Below are positions 14,701 through 27,200 of a stretch of DNA of 64,000 nucleotides, piece by piece. The translations under genes and the position numbers were made by a program. Position 1 is the stretch's first letter, and every line of letters begins with the position of its first letter. This DNA comes from Sclerurus mexicanus (lineage: Eukaryota > Chordata > Aves > Passeriformes > Furnariidae). The notes below the pieces were generated by a model. That model worked only from the letters and a program-made list of their open reading frames with translations, was not told the DNA's origin and made no database searches. The DNA lies in assembly GCA_013396755.1 (NCBI GenBank), contig VWZF01002413.1, positions 186,001 through 250,000 on the forward strand. Reading direction: 5' to 3'.

Positions 14701-16007
14701 TGGGCACACTGTGCCCCATCACTACCCACTCCCATCCAAAGCACATGCTCAAAGGCAGGAGCAGACCTTGATTGTCGCCTGTCCCTACCAGTGATATCTG
14801 TCCCCACCAGCCTTTCCTCTGATGGTGCACCCACAAGGTCCAGCTGTGCCCCCTCTCCTTTAGAGTTCTGCAAACAGCATAAGGTGTCCCTTGCACAAGC
14901 AATGCTGTCCTGCTGCCTGGAGTTCAAAAATGCTGAAGGAGAGGACAACTAATATTCCCAATACAGGACTGGTTTTTTCTCAGTCAGCCTGGGACAGTTT
15001 GGTGACACATGGACAATTATTTATTTAGAATAGGTAAGAGCACATGAGCTACCATGGAAGATTCAGCTGTTTGTCTGTAGAGATACATGACTAAAAACCT
15101 GTATCCACCCAGCAAAGGCAGAATTAAACATTATACTGTATGCACTGGCACCCAAGAATACCTATTTCTAGTGCCGTGCAGAATTTTAATCACAGAAAGA
15201 TACGGTGACAGCCACTCAATTATTAAAGTGTCATAAAACCTCTTGGAGACCACCCAGAGGGAAGCAAAAGCAAAGCAGTCTAAGAACAATAGGAAGCCAT
15301 CATAGAATAAAGGCATGAAATACAGGATGGTTGGTTTGATCCCACAGAAACGGTCAAATACAACTTGTCTGGCAGACAACACTGAGAAGATGTATATTGC
15401 ATTATGCTAAAAAATCTCAGTGCATTAGGGTTCTACAATTGGTAGATATGACAGATTTAAGTGATGGTTGGATTAAAAGAAAGGGGACACAATGTCTGAT
15501 TATAGATACTTTTTTCCTCCTAATAATGATGAGTATATCAAGATTGTGCAGCTTTTCTGACTCTTCTGATTCTCTCCCCCACGCCACGGGAGAAGGGTGA
15601 ATGAGTGGCTGTGTGGGGTTTAGATGCCAGCTGAGATTAAACCACATCATATGCCCAGTATATGGATGGGTAAAGGTCTAAGTTCGGGAGAATTCTTGCT
15701 TCAACACTATATCTGTGGGCAGAAGGATGGCAGAGGGGCAAGCCATATGCAGTGTGTTTGGATGGACACGGTGCCTTCCCATGGAGCAGAAACAGCCCCT
15801 GCCCAGCTCCGGCTGTCCTTGAACAAAGAGAAATGGCTAGCCCAGGGCAGGTACTGCTTGGGGTGGAGGCTCCTAAAACTGAGCTTGTGGAGACTGGGGA
15901 CACACTTGCAGGCACTTTACCCACCATGGACATGGCATGTCCCACATTCCCTTCATGTGCTGAAAGACTTCAGTCTCCTTCCACTATAAACCATAAAAGA
16001 CCAGAGA

Positions 16008-16125
16008 AGCACCACCCAGCTGCTCACCTGCTGCCCCCCTCACAGTGGGATGGAGGAGAGAATCAAAGGGCAAAGGTGAGAAAACAGGCTGAGATAAAGA
16101 CAGTTTTAAGGGATAGAACAGGAGA
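16008..16125 (-). mobile_element. Fragment of avian ERVL-type LTR (3' portion)
   Basis: Read on the minus strand, this segment matches the 3' third of the common avian ERVL-type LTR: a stretch corresponding to 'aaactgtctttatctcaaccc', then 'gattctctcctccatcccac', then the GC-rich end around 'gctgggtggtgctt'. The 5' part of the LTR is absent and the terminal bases are not intact, so it is a truncated copy. It lies about 60 bp from a plus-strand pol remnant but points the opposite way. The family name is from memory. Confidence 0.7.
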
Positions 16126-16182
16126 AAAAGTTAACAATAATATCCTCCTCTGGCAATACTCCAAATGATAGTCTGATTGTCA

Positions 16183-16690
16183 ACCCTCTTCATCAAGTGA
16201 CCTGGAAGAAGGTCACTTTCAAACAGGGCCCTAAGCAACAGCCGGTCTTTGAGCAAGGGGACTGTCCATGCAGGAGCCCTCGGGCTTGTCCAGACAGGGC
16301 AAGGTGGAAAAAACGTGCTCTACACTGAGCTGAGGAAAAGGGTCACACCTGGAGCCTGTGGCAGAAGGAGCCAGCCGAGACTCCAGGTTGATTCCTGGGG
16401 TGGTTCTGAAGCTGGGGATGCAGAGGATCTGCAGTCCACTACACCCCAGCTGAGAAGGAGATACTGGCACTGTGGCACGGCTTCTCTCAGCATCTGCACT
16501 GGCACCTTGGGGCTGGATGTTCCAGGGGCAGGTCTCCACACACCACACAACCGCTGCTTGCGGGCGGCACTGAGCACACCAAGGGCTTAAATAGGAAATC
16601 CCAGTCACCCTGCAGTCTTGGGAGGGATCAGAAGGCAAAGAGCTCGGTATTGCCAGAGAAGGAGGTTGTTGAAGAGGCCCCCACTGGGTG
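16183..16690 (+). mobile_element. Degraded avian ERV pol remnant (end of RT to RNase H region)
   Basis: On the plus strand this stretch aligns by eye with the part of avian endogenous-retrovirus pol running from the end of reverse transcriptase into RNase H. Visible landmarks are a YQVT-like start near 16190, a Gly-Pro-Val-Gln-Thr-Gly-Gln segment near 16285-16305, Trp-Ser-Leu-Trp-Gln-Lys near 16350, the RNase H-like motif YTPAEKEILA at about 16438-16467, and a Glu-rich segment ending in Glu-Glu-Ala-Pro near 16680. Stops and frame changes between landmarks (for example a TGA upstream of the RNase H motif) show that no functional polymerase is encoded. No gag or env was recognised nearby. The upstream sequence at 15620-15990 has a 121-codon open frame that might be more of the element, but I could not match it. 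Confidence 0.75.
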
Positions 16691-16701
16691 CCAGAGAGGC
16701 G

Positions 16702-17253
16702 TGCTGTGGTTTAACCCCAGCAGGCAACAGCACCACACAGAGCTGCTCACCCAGGGCTGCACACCCCTGCACACAGCAGGTCTTCTGCCAACAGTAAGAG
16801 TGAGACAACTCCTGGAGCGAGAAAAGGACAGTTCAATGGGACAGGGAAGGAAGAAGAAGAAAATAACAATAATAACAGAAGTAGAATACACAAACACAAA
16901 TGGTACACAATGCAATTGCTCACCACTGGCCGACCGATGCCCAGCCAGTTCCCAAACAGCTGCCCCTAGCCAGCTTTGTACACTGAGCATGATGCCACAG
17001 GGCATGGCATAGCATTTTGGCCAGTGTGGGTCCACAGTGCCAGCTGTGTCCCCTCCCAGCTTCTTCTGCCCCTCCAGCCTTCTTGCTGGCAGGGCAAGAG
17101 AAGCTGCAAAGTCCTTGACTTTGTATAAACACTATTAAACAACAACTAGAAATATCAGTGTGCTGTCAACATGATTCTCATATTAAACCCAAAACACAGC
17201 ACCATCCCAGTTACTAGGAAGAAATTAACTCTATCCCAGCCCAGACCAGGACA
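16702..17253 (-). mobile_element. Near full-length avian ERVL-type LTR, antisense to the adjacent pol remnant
   Basis: Read on the minus strand it begins TGTCCTGG at 17253, continues with 'gggctgggatagagttaatt', and ends near 16702 with '…ggggttaaaccacagca'. These are the 5' and 3' ends of a very common avian ERVL-type LTR (family from memory). Internal landmarks include the 'ggctgggcatcggtcggcca' block and a T-rich run before the degenerate poly(A) region, where the usual ATTAAA reads ATTGAA. The TATA region is also degraded. The sequence near 16740-16800 diverges from the expected consensus. No matching target-site duplication was seen. On the other side of its 3' end lies the plus-strand pol remnant, so this is most likely an independent solo LTR or part of a rearranged element. 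It lies deep inside a CDKAL1 intron, in the same orientation as the gene. Confidence 0.8.
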
Positions 17254-20200
17254 GTTATGAAGTTTGTAACTTGGTTATTCACCTCAGTGTAGTAACTATG
17301 GTCTTAATACAAATAATACAGAAAGAAAAATTCAATGAGACACTTCAGAGGAACTAAAAGAAATGTTCAATAGTTGACTGACTAAATTTCCTAGCTGGGA
17401 GCAAGGGAATTATCTGATGATATACAGAAAGAAGGAAGGAAAGAGAAAGTGAATACATAGTCTTTTCTCTAGATATCCCAATGCTTTTTTTAATCTAATA
17501 ATGACACCAATAATTGAAACCGAATTGCTTACACTACAGAAAACAGAAACAGATCAGACTCCACACTGCAGTTGGTGGCAGCGCAATCGTGAAGCTGCAG
17601 TCGCATTACTGCTCTCAGAACAGCTGCCATCTACGATTCTCAGTAGAGATGAACATCATTGTACCTTACTGTGATCCTTATCTTCACAACGACTATTTCC
17701 TCATGTAATTTCCAAGTGACGGAAGTCAAGTTGATCCTGAGATGATAATTTCCCCTAATGTTTCAGAAATTGTGATGGATCAAATGACACAGGACAGAGA
17801 CAAAAACCTCCCCATATGAGTAAGAGCTGCCTCAAAAAGATAAAGAAAATAAAAAAGAACAGAGAAATTAAAATTACCAAGAACATTGGGTGTTACACAT
17901 CCTTAATTTTAGAGCAAAAGAGTAACTTTCACCCTTAGAATTGAAGCATTTTGATCCTTTGCAATGCAGCTAAACATGAAATCCCTACCAGACACATCTA
18001 AATCATGTTCTCTTAACATTGCTTATTGTTAGTTTGACTAGAACCTGTAATTTGAGTTACACAATTACCAGCACTATCATTTTTATAATTAAACACAGTA
18101 AGCAAATGGAGAAAATCAGATACATTACAACGTTAATAGGAACAGTAACAATACACAAAACAGCATCTCCTCATTAAGGCCCTTGAGAGTGAGAACTCTG
18201 TACCGACAGCCCGCTGGACACAAAGGGCACCAGACTCAGCTCTGACACAGTGCAGTCAGCACTAGGCACATTAAATGGGGGCAAAGGCAAGGCAAAAAAT
18301 GGGACTGCCTCTAAGTTCTGAACAACATCTTGACTAATTTTCCACATACATGACTCAGCACCACTGTAATTGCCAGTTTATCTATTAAAAAAATAAATCA
18401 TGCCGACGTTTGGTCTAACTTTTCTCTAAATTGGAGATAGTATTTATGGTAAGCGTAATCTAACTGATGGCTATGAAATGATGAGACCATTTAGACAGAT
18501 GTCTGATTCTCCATGGACATTCTTTCTCCAGGAGAATTAAGAAAGGCCTGCAGCCTTAACTGCCTTTTCTGAATTTATGGTGGCAGAACCGTCCATCTGG
18601 ATTAGTGTCATCTGCCCTTTTAGAAAAATACCAGTGCCTGTAAGGCTTTCAAAGATAAATTATCTATGTGAAGGGATGAGTCCATGTTGACCTACTGATG
18701 TTTTTTTCTATTAAGATAAACTCAGATGAGGATTTTCTCCAAAAGGCAATTACATTTAAGATGTCCATCCAAAATACGCACTAAAAATTTGAAAGTACTA
18801 TTTAACACTCTGCTGACTGTCTCTAGAAGTTATAAGGTCTTCTGAAAAAAACTAACCTAAAAGGAAGTGACATGGCAAATATGTTATTATTGCAGCTGTG
18901 ATACTCAGGCAGAATCACTGGGGCCGTGCTGAACCAGAGCCTGTATGAGCCAGCTGTATGCCAGTTCACGTGCTGCTTCTTTCCCCATGCAAATGCAATT
19001 AAATACATTTATTAAGATGGATAACATTATTAAAGGATGCAGGGCTAAGAGCACATAGTGAGATGGCCACGTGTACTTCCTTTTCCTAGCAGAGGAACAC
19101 ACACTCAAGGCAAGGAATGACAAATTCAGCGCCTGTCCATTCTTGGCAAAGCAGCAAAGCCCATCAGCTGCTGTCTAGAAGTAATGTGAATATAAGCCAT
19201 GAGAGATTAGCACAAGCTCTTCCTCCTCTGTTTGACTAGTTACTCTCCATTTCTCATAAGAGATAAAAGAACAAAGGATCTCATAACACAAGATTTTTTG
19301 AAGGACTACGGGGGGGAAAAAAGAAAAAAAGAGAAACAAAATCTATTAATTACAGATTTCCATCAGCCCTGGATTAGAGGCCTCATCCTCTTTGAAGGCT
19401 CTAATTCACTGAAAGCAATAAGTACTAGTGCTACAAAGAAGAAAGAATGTAAAACTGGGTTACATTGGCAATTACCATCTTCCAACTAATACTTCTAACC
19501 ACAGAACAGCTAATGTTCTTCTAATAATTTAGCTCTCCACATCCTGTCTTCCCATAGCACCCAGTCAACCAGAGGAGGCTGAACCACCTCAGGCTCTTTG
19601 CACCTCCTACGAAAACAGCTCGCTTAGCAAGCTGTGAGTGAAGGGATGCAAAACAGAAACATACATTGGTGTCGGGATTTTTAAGCTTCCTACCTTTCAG
19701 AAATTACATTTCTGATGTTTTGTCATTTACCAAAGTCTATAACAAGCATTCAAAACTGACAAAAAATAATGCAGCACTGCGAGCTGGTTACACTAAGGCT
19801 GCCTCAACAGCTGCTATTTATATTTGAAACCACTCTTTTTCCCATTAGGAGACAGTCTATAATAAATGAAGAGCCATTGCTCAAGCTGTACTTCTCTAAA
19901 CAATACGCTGAAGAAGCCAGATATAATCTCATTTTCTGTCTCCAGCAGCTGACACCTCCTCTGGAACTCACGAATACACTGAGAGCAGAAATACTCCCTG
20001 TAGCCTTCAGACACATCAGCAAAGGGATACAAGTTGTGATATGTTGTTTTGACTTCCTGTTGGTTTACCAGGATACATACATTGAAAGAAACAGCTTTTT
20101 ATTTCAGTTCATTTACATTGCTGGCTGACTTACTTTCTTACACTGAAAGGAAATATAAATGTTATTTATGCCCATAATAATGAGATGATAACGAATAGAA

Positions 20201-20442
20201 TTACTACAGACATCAGTCTTGTCTACTTTCCTGTTTTGAGATTCAGATTTCAAAAGTAACAAATGCAATTGTTTTGAAATAAATCAAACCATGCCTTCAG
20301 ATATGCTTGCTATTATTATTGCTTATAAATAGCTATTTATATCAAGCAAAACAGAGTCAATAGCCATCTACCTTCTGTATCAAAAGAGGCTGCTTTCCTC
20401 GTGGGAATTTGAGATGAGAACATTGGCAGTCAGGATGTGTTG

Positions 20443-20526
20443 AAAGGAAGGAAGTGCTGGGAGGGAGGGGGCAGGGGGGAAGAGAAGGGAGGGATAAAGA
20501 GGGAAAGGGAGATAGAGAGAAGGGAA
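20443..20526 (+). repeat. Purine-rich tract with a G-quadruplex motif
   Basis: About 84 bases are almost wholly A and G on the plus strand. Bases 20459-20479 contain four G runs separated by one or two bases (GGG-A-GGG-A-GGGGG-CA-GGGGGG), fitting the classical quadruplex pattern. On the CDKAL1 transcript strand the tract is pyrimidine-rich, so it could also form a DNA triplex. It lies about 550 bp downstream of the donor of the exon at 21078. A role is not shown. Confidence 0.85.
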
Positions 20527-21077
20527 ATGTCCAAAAAATGAAAGATGAAATGCAATTTTCTTAATGGCCTCTAACATGCATGCTGAAGGAAGTAAAGTTT
20601 ATGAGCAGCGTATAAGGAGAGTCTCAAGAAAAAGTGGCCTGCAAATTTCCTATTTGACAAACCAGACACAATCATTACTCTATTATTAATACTTAAAATA
20701 ATTCTTCACAGTAACTTTGAGATTGATGGAGGCACAAAAGTCTTAAAATGGAAAAAAAATCCTATGTGGAACCAATCAGCTACTGCTCTCGGCACTCATT
20801 CGCTCCAAACCTGAGAGAAAGCGAGCAAGGTCTCCAGTATAACCACTGTTTAACCCTTCCTAACCACCTGAACTAGTCATTCAGATAGGAAAACACAGCC
20901 AGTGACCTAGGAACATCTAAAGGCAATTCAACAAGCCTTTCCCTTACTGGGCTGGAAAAAGCCTCTAACTGAGTAGTGGCACAGTTGTGCAGAAAATCTA
21001 CATTTCCCTGTACATGCTTGATGTGTTAAAGGCCCGTGGGGACACTGTGTAGAGTGGCACAAGAAAATGGGTCTTAC

Positions 21078-21258
21078 CACTGAAGCTGGAACTTGAGGCA
21101 TTTTTGCAGCTGGTGTTCCTGGGCGTGGGTAAAACTGGTTAATAAACAAGCTTGGAAACCTGTACTGTTCTACAAGTTTCATTGTTTCTTGAAAATCTTC
21201 ATCTGTCTCTCCTGGAAAACCACAAATGATGTCTGTAGCAATTGTTATTCCAGGCACT
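21078..21258 (-). CDS. CDKAL1: CDKAL1 internal exon, end of radical-SAM barrel (about residues 353-412)
   Basis: This 181-bp exon follows the acceptor ttctttacag. Its first base (A) completes the Lys codon left by the previous exon, then 60 residues follow, ending at a GTG (Val) codon before donor GTAAGA (phase 0). It carries two family signatures: ICGFPGETDEDF, the conserved Gly-rich loop of MiaB/MtaB/CDKAL1-type methylthiotransferases, and FINQFYPRPGTPAAKM near the domain end. Against human it differs by a few conservative changes (for example Arg for Lys in EQYRFPSLF). The open frame continues past the donor into the intron, so an open-frame call alone would give a false extension of about 50 residues. 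A start-codon reading at GTG (bases 21257-21255) would also be wrong: this is an internal Val. Function and strand are as for the other exons. Confidence 0.98.
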
Positions 21259-24200
21259 CTGTAAAGAAAGCAGAAAGGAAAACTTAACTAAGGAATGCAA
21301 AAGTCTCGCTTTCAACAGAATTAATTCTCCAGTTCTTAGGCTGGCTACAGGCAAGGGGGAGCTGAGAGACTCTTTCAGGGGTGAGTGGCATAAAGACAAG
21401 TGTCACAACCAAAGACGGGGTTCTACAGAAAAATCTGATTGCAAAAGACCCAAGAAAAGGGAAGCAGAGAACACTGTTCCTATTAACTTGACTAGGTGGA
21501 ATATTAGAGCTTATATCCACCACAGCCTTCATACAAAGAGTAAATGGTAGTAAATACGTTTTGTGACTTCTTTTTAAAGTTAAATAATTTTTACTCATTT
21601 AGGTATTGGCGACGAGCTCATATTAAAGCAAATGCCTTGTCCTCCTTTAACACACGTCTGCATAGGTAGGTAGCAGCACAGGAATCTACTAGACATACTG
21701 TTAGAATATTCTTCCACAATTTCCTTACAAAAAATCCCCGCCAAGGAAACTACGTTCTCCCAATTCTTTTCTGAGGTCACGTATTCAGACTCCAGAACTT
21801 GAGATGAAGTTAAAAGAAGGCATTTGAATGACAAACCCAAACCAGTATGGCACTGAACACTTTCCAGGGCTTGGTCCAATAACTGTAAGTGGGACACAAA
21901 GGCTGACCATCACCCAGAGCAGCAGAAATCATCAGAGCTGTTGTTGCCACTGCTTTCCTGAGACTGACAGATGCCAAGGCAGGGAGTTCTGCTTGATATC
22001 AAGCCACAATAAAATCTGTTTGCTTTAAGAACCACATCGTGCAGCGTGGCTTCGTTCTCTCCCGAGCACCCTGTGCAGCAACACTGAGCTCACATTCCTT
22101 TACACATCACCTCACGCCAGCTGCCATTCCTCACAACACCCACTGAGCATTCATTACATACACTACCATAAAGTTATTTTAACAATTTTAATGACACTAC
22201 TGGCAACAGTCAAAGCATTTATTACCAATGGTAGTAGTACCCCCATCCTTGACAAACGCTTGGTTGTTTCTATAGCAACATGAATTAGAAGGTCCAATCA
22301 AGCTGGATACAATAAAATAGGCTCTTTTTCTCCATAACACAAGTTGTCATTCAGTTAAAAGGAAATTACATATTTTAAAAATTCATAAACTCTACAAATG
22401 TCTGAGCTCCATTTGCTGATAAGGTGTTAATTATCTTAGTAATTAGATTTATTCCTGGATGGAATTATTACACACAAAGAAAAGCTTGGGTATGAAAAGA
22501 GAATAAGGACCACAGTGTATTCAGCAACAGCAATTAATTACAGTTCAATCCAGTATAACTGCCTAAAACATGACACTGCACAGTGCATTTCTGTATCACT
22601 GTTGATTATATTGTTTCAAAAGAAGTTTAAAAAGGGGAGAAAAGCCTGAGATTTCACTCAGAATAAAATCCAAAATGCCAAAAATCAAGCTCTTAGACTT
22701 TTTCAAAGCGCCGAGGAACAAAAATACGTACAATTAGTTCCACGTGAGAAACGTAATTTCTTAATGAAAACAAAAGAGGGGGAAAAGATATAATTACAGA
22801 AAAATATAAAACACATACACACTTGAAAAATCAAAGTGACTTTTGCTCTGACAGCATGAAAGAAAGCAGCACAAAATTCTTTATTGCATAGATTCAGATG
22901 ATGTTTTAAAAACTGCCCCAGCTATGAAATGCAATGGAAAATTACACAAGGACAGGTTTTTGCATCAGTCAATATTAAACTTCTGTGTGAAATGCAGTTT
23001 CTCTCTTCTGAAGTGGGCAAAGAAGACACTGCTGAGCACCCCCAGAAAGCAGGTGTAACATCACAGAAATGCATCTGCACTTAGTTAACAACTCCCTGCA
23101 GCTCATTTCCTGGGATGCAGGACAGCAGCACGCGGTGCAGGGAACCAGGGATGCACAGCGGTCACTGGGAAAGGGGGGACAATTAAATCAAAAACCAGGG
23201 AGTTGCTCCAAACATACAGAACTCCGCATGCTCCTTACTAGCACAGCCACTGGATGTGCTCACTCTGTTTCAGCACTTGAGCAGAAAGTGACCAAAGCTT
23301 TGCCAGCCTTTTAAAAACCTCTGGAATTCTGACAAAGGTGAGAAAGATTGTGGGGCAATCATTTCATCTGGCAAGCATCATTCTTGCAAGATCTTTGCTC
23401 CAAAACAACCATCTCCATCTCAAGTTGGCTCTCAATAGGAAAATTTTACAATATAATTGTGGACTTTCAGAAAAAAAAGCTGGATTTGGGGAATAACCCA
23501 TGCCACGTATAAGATAATACAGCCCTAATACTTTAATGTTCCTGAACATTCTCTCTCCCATGTCCCTCTGCAAAGGTAAATCCCTCCCATCTACTCAAGC
23601 CCATTTATGCTCTGTCGTTCTGAACTAGATCAGCAATTCCACCACGATCACCTGGGGCAGTTCCCACCACCCAAAAAGCAGCAGCGCTCTGCTCCCCGGG
23701 GACCGTGTCACCACAAAACACCTGTCGGTGACAGGGAAGCACAGGGGGTGCTCCAGCCAGAGTCACCAGCGAGGGGACTCGGAAGGACTCTCGATGGAAG
23801 GTAAGTTGGGAGCGAAATACAAATTCCTGGTCGTTTGATTTAAGAAAGAGATAAAAGCGTCGAGGTGCCAAAAATAAAGCAGTAACGTCGACCCCCCCTG
23901 CCCATTTTCACAGAGCAAGGAAAGCACCAGCAAAACTGTGAAACTTTCTGGAATTCGCTTGTTACATGGATCATTTCATGTGGTTTTAGTTACAGAAAAC
24001 ATTTCCTTTAGCAATAACCATTACAAACCAAATCCATGCTCGGGGAGGAAATTATGTAAAGGAGCTAAAATTATCACCTTCAGCTACTCACATGACCAAC
24101 TGAAATTCTTTTGCATGATCACATATTCTTTCCACTTCCATTTCAGCAATTAACATTTAAATCCAGAAATGACTTAGAGCCACCAACTTGCTCTTAAGTA

Positions 24201-27200
24201 AGATCACCCACCTCCGCCCCTCCCAGCAGAACCAAATACTGGATTAGAATAAATAGCTGTATGAATAAATTTACAACACTGTATGGTCTTATGGAAGGGT
24301 ATGAGAACTGCCTGTGTAATCTACAGTAATTAAGGTCAAAAGGAAAAATGTGACGACCTAGCAGCTTCTTAACTAATAAATTAGAAATTTGCATTGAAAA
24401 AACGTGAGAGGAAAAGAAGTGTAATTCTTATGAAAATAAAACCAGTCTTCTCTGAACTGTTATTTCAGCATCATGCATTATTTCATAGTTTAAAACATTT
24501 CTGCAGCATATGCTCACTTAGAGAACATGCAAATGAACTGAGGTTAATGGATGAAATAACTTGAAGGTGTGTGAGATCATCTTTCCAGCCTATCTACATC
24601 TCAACATGCCATTTTGTGTGGGGGCTGAAGGAGATGCTTGCACCTTCCCCATGACCACACACAGTCCTCCAGAAGCCCTTTCCCCCCTCTTTCCCTTTTC
24701 CCTACAAGGCCCAGTCTTGGGGGATTTCTGACTTCAGCTTGAATTGCTCGCTGAGGGTCACAGGGGCTGGAGCCAGCACAAGACAAACAGCCTGCCCAGC
24801 TGGAGGCACTGCCTCTGTCAAAGGCTGCTAACAACACGAACCTGCACCCTGCTTCCCTCCCAACTGGATGGAGATTAACCTAGGAATTAAGCCGTGGAAA
24901 AATCCCCACACTTCTAGGAAGGAATTCAGCCTGTTTCTGCTCTGAAACCCTCCTGCACTTCTCTCCCTCTTCCCAGACTATGAATGCAGCACAGGACAAT
25001 ATACTCCTCCTTTGAGTGTCTGGAGTTAGGGGACTAAACCTGACCATAATTTTGGAAGCAGGGGGTTTTCCATCCTTTCCAGTTTACCATTTACCCTAAA
25101 TTACACAATGGATGAACAGGCCTCTAATAAATGGATATCCACTGACAGTGTTTTTCTTAGCAATCTTTTCCATATGTGTTTCAAAGTAGTCCAGGATGTG
25201 CAAAGTTCAAAACCTCTGTGTCAGAAAAAAGGGTTCTTTTGAACCCTCACATCAACCACTCAACTGATTTACACATGGAACGAGAGTGGAAGGGACCTTG
25301 GTCCAGTGACAACAGACATGCCACAAACATTTCTGTGTGAAGCCTTTTAGATGATAACTTATGGCTCATAGAAACTCTCATCTGGTACAGCTTGGTCAAA
25401 TGCAGCTACACATGTCATGAACATTAATATTTAAGAAAATATGTAAGAAAACAAGCAGTTCACCACAGAGCCCATGTTCTGATTTTCACTTTCTTTCCAG
25501 TGTTCAGTTCCTTTAGAAACATAATGACATCATCAAAATTAGCAGGACAATTATCCCACAAGAGCAGGAGATTTTGCAATTGAATGTAGGGTGAATAGGG
25601 GAGACTCAATCATGACTTCTCAAGGAAGGCATTTAAAACGCTACTATAAAATTTAGTAATAAAAGTATAAATGGCAAGAGAGGACAGACATTTCACAGAC
25701 TGCAATACAACTTAAAGGAACAGACAAATGGCAAAATATTGGTGTGAACCTGTCTAGAGAGTCAGACCTCAATAAAGTAAACATAAACAATGCAAAAGTA
25801 GCATCCATTTCCACTGTCCTATAATTAGTATTAATACCTTTGACATCAAGCTTTGTTTAAGTCTGAGGGCCCTTATGTTCGCTTCTACCAAACTGTTCAT
25901 CAGATTGAGCCAACTGAAAAGAAGAATTTACTGCATTTTGATTGAATTTCTACTGCCAGTGTAATAAATGGTATTGGAAAAAACCTAAATGTATATTACA
26001 TCCAACAGTGTCAGACACCGAGGGAAACGGGCAAAAGCCACATCCTCACTCCCTAAAAGAGTTTATTTAACAATCAGGCTTAAACTTAATTGTTTTCAAA
26101 CTGTGTGCATGGCTTTTGCTTTCCTCTGAAGTGTCTTTATCTCGACCTGCTGGCGGGGAGCGAGCGAGCAGCTGCTGGCTGGGGTGAAACTGCGACACAA
26201 GGGTGGCAGAGTCCTCCACCACGTGTTGAGTCCCAGCTGGACAGCCCGAGAGTCACTGGGTGTACTGTGCCTTCTGCATGCACACCTCGGAGAGCACCCA
26301 CAGCCGCTCCTGCCCACGCTACCCCAGGGCTCTGCGATGCGCACTCATCACGGGGGCTGATGGAAGCCACCTCGAAGAGGCTGCAGGATGCTACCAGTGA
26401 TCAAGATGCACAATTTAACAGCTCTCAGAGTTTAACTGAGAGTGAGAAGAGGTATTTTTTATGACTGTTCTTTTCCAAACCCACCTCCTGCCCCCAGAAG
26501 AGTTCTTTCAGAAACTGGGCTGAATGACACCTGGAGGCAGCCAGGAGACCCGATTTCCAGAGCTCAGCTTGAGAAGGTATAGGCATGGAGAGCTGTGCGA
26601 GTGGGGACTTGGTTGTCCTTGTTACTGGGGAATAGTGACCTAGATAACAAGTATATTTCATAATTAGCAGGGCTCATTGCCTGAGGATGAAGGAATACAC
26701 ACAGTTTTACTCTCTTCAAACAGTTATAGTGAAGGTGGCGAGAGTTCCTACCAGATGCAGCCCAAACGTAGGAGAAGCTTTGTAATACTTCCCATGAGCA
26801 ATCTGCTTCAAAAAACCTCACACAGTTAAGGTCTGGACTAACTTTATTCAAATATAAGGTGTTCTACTCTCCCCGTAAACATGAAACATTTTAAAAACTT
26901 CATTACAGATTTATAACTTCAGATCATTATTGTTTTATGATTAAAAAATGAGTGACTTAAGACAAAAAGCTCAACATCCTTAAACTTCATTTCCATTCAA
27001 TCTCTAATAAATACCATCTGCTGTGTACTTTAGGGATATAATACCCGTCAAAAACTCGGCCGTATTATGAGAACCGGCACCAAGTTGATCTGAAATGCAT
27101 ATTTGAACAGATGTGTTTAAATTACATCTCTCCGTCTATCCACACACATAAATTCAGAATAAGCGTGTGTTGATTTAAAATGCATAAAAAAGGGATTTGG

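Larger units (their letters stand above)
5731..21077 (-). other. CDKAL1: CDKAL1 intron, 15.3 kb
   Basis: This intron separates the exons at 21078 and 5730; its phase is 0. From low to high coordinates, bases 5731-10600 are ordinary AT-rich sequence. GC-richer patches with long but unrecognised open frames lie at about 10680-11060, 11480-11940, 13900-14280 and 14560-14950. An endogenous-retrovirus mosaic occupies about 16008-17253. Bases 17254-20440 are AT-rich with no recognised feature, and a purine-rich tract follows at 20443-20526. The open frames in the GC-rich patches overlap on both strands and resemble no family I know, so I regard them as chance or degraded repeats. Confidence 0.9.

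Noticed and set aside
16676..16693. A primer-binding-site-like word (tggcacccagtggggg on the minus strand) just inside the LTR end
   Set aside because: The same bases read on the plus strand continue the pol remnant (Glu-Glu-Ala-Pro region), so the resemblance to a tRNA-Lys primer site is probably coincidental.
17575..17640. Search for tRNA, snoRNA and microRNA genes across the window (example patch with a short GC-rich stem-like region)
   Set aside because: No B-box, paired C/D boxes or convincing long hairpin was seen by eye here or elsewhere.
19769..20128. Overlapping open frames on both strands (119, 72 and 72 codons)
   Set aside because: No recognisable motif, no splice sites in suitable positions, and mutual overlap suggests chance openness.
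20928..21257. A 109-codon open frame read as a stand-alone protein
   Set aside because: Its first 60 codons are the CDKAL1 exon and the rest is intron read past the donor at 21077; the apparent start is an internal GTG valine.
25275..25300. A CR1-like phrase (tggaagggacctt)
   Set aside because: Only a dozen bases match; flanking sequence does not follow the CR1 3' end.
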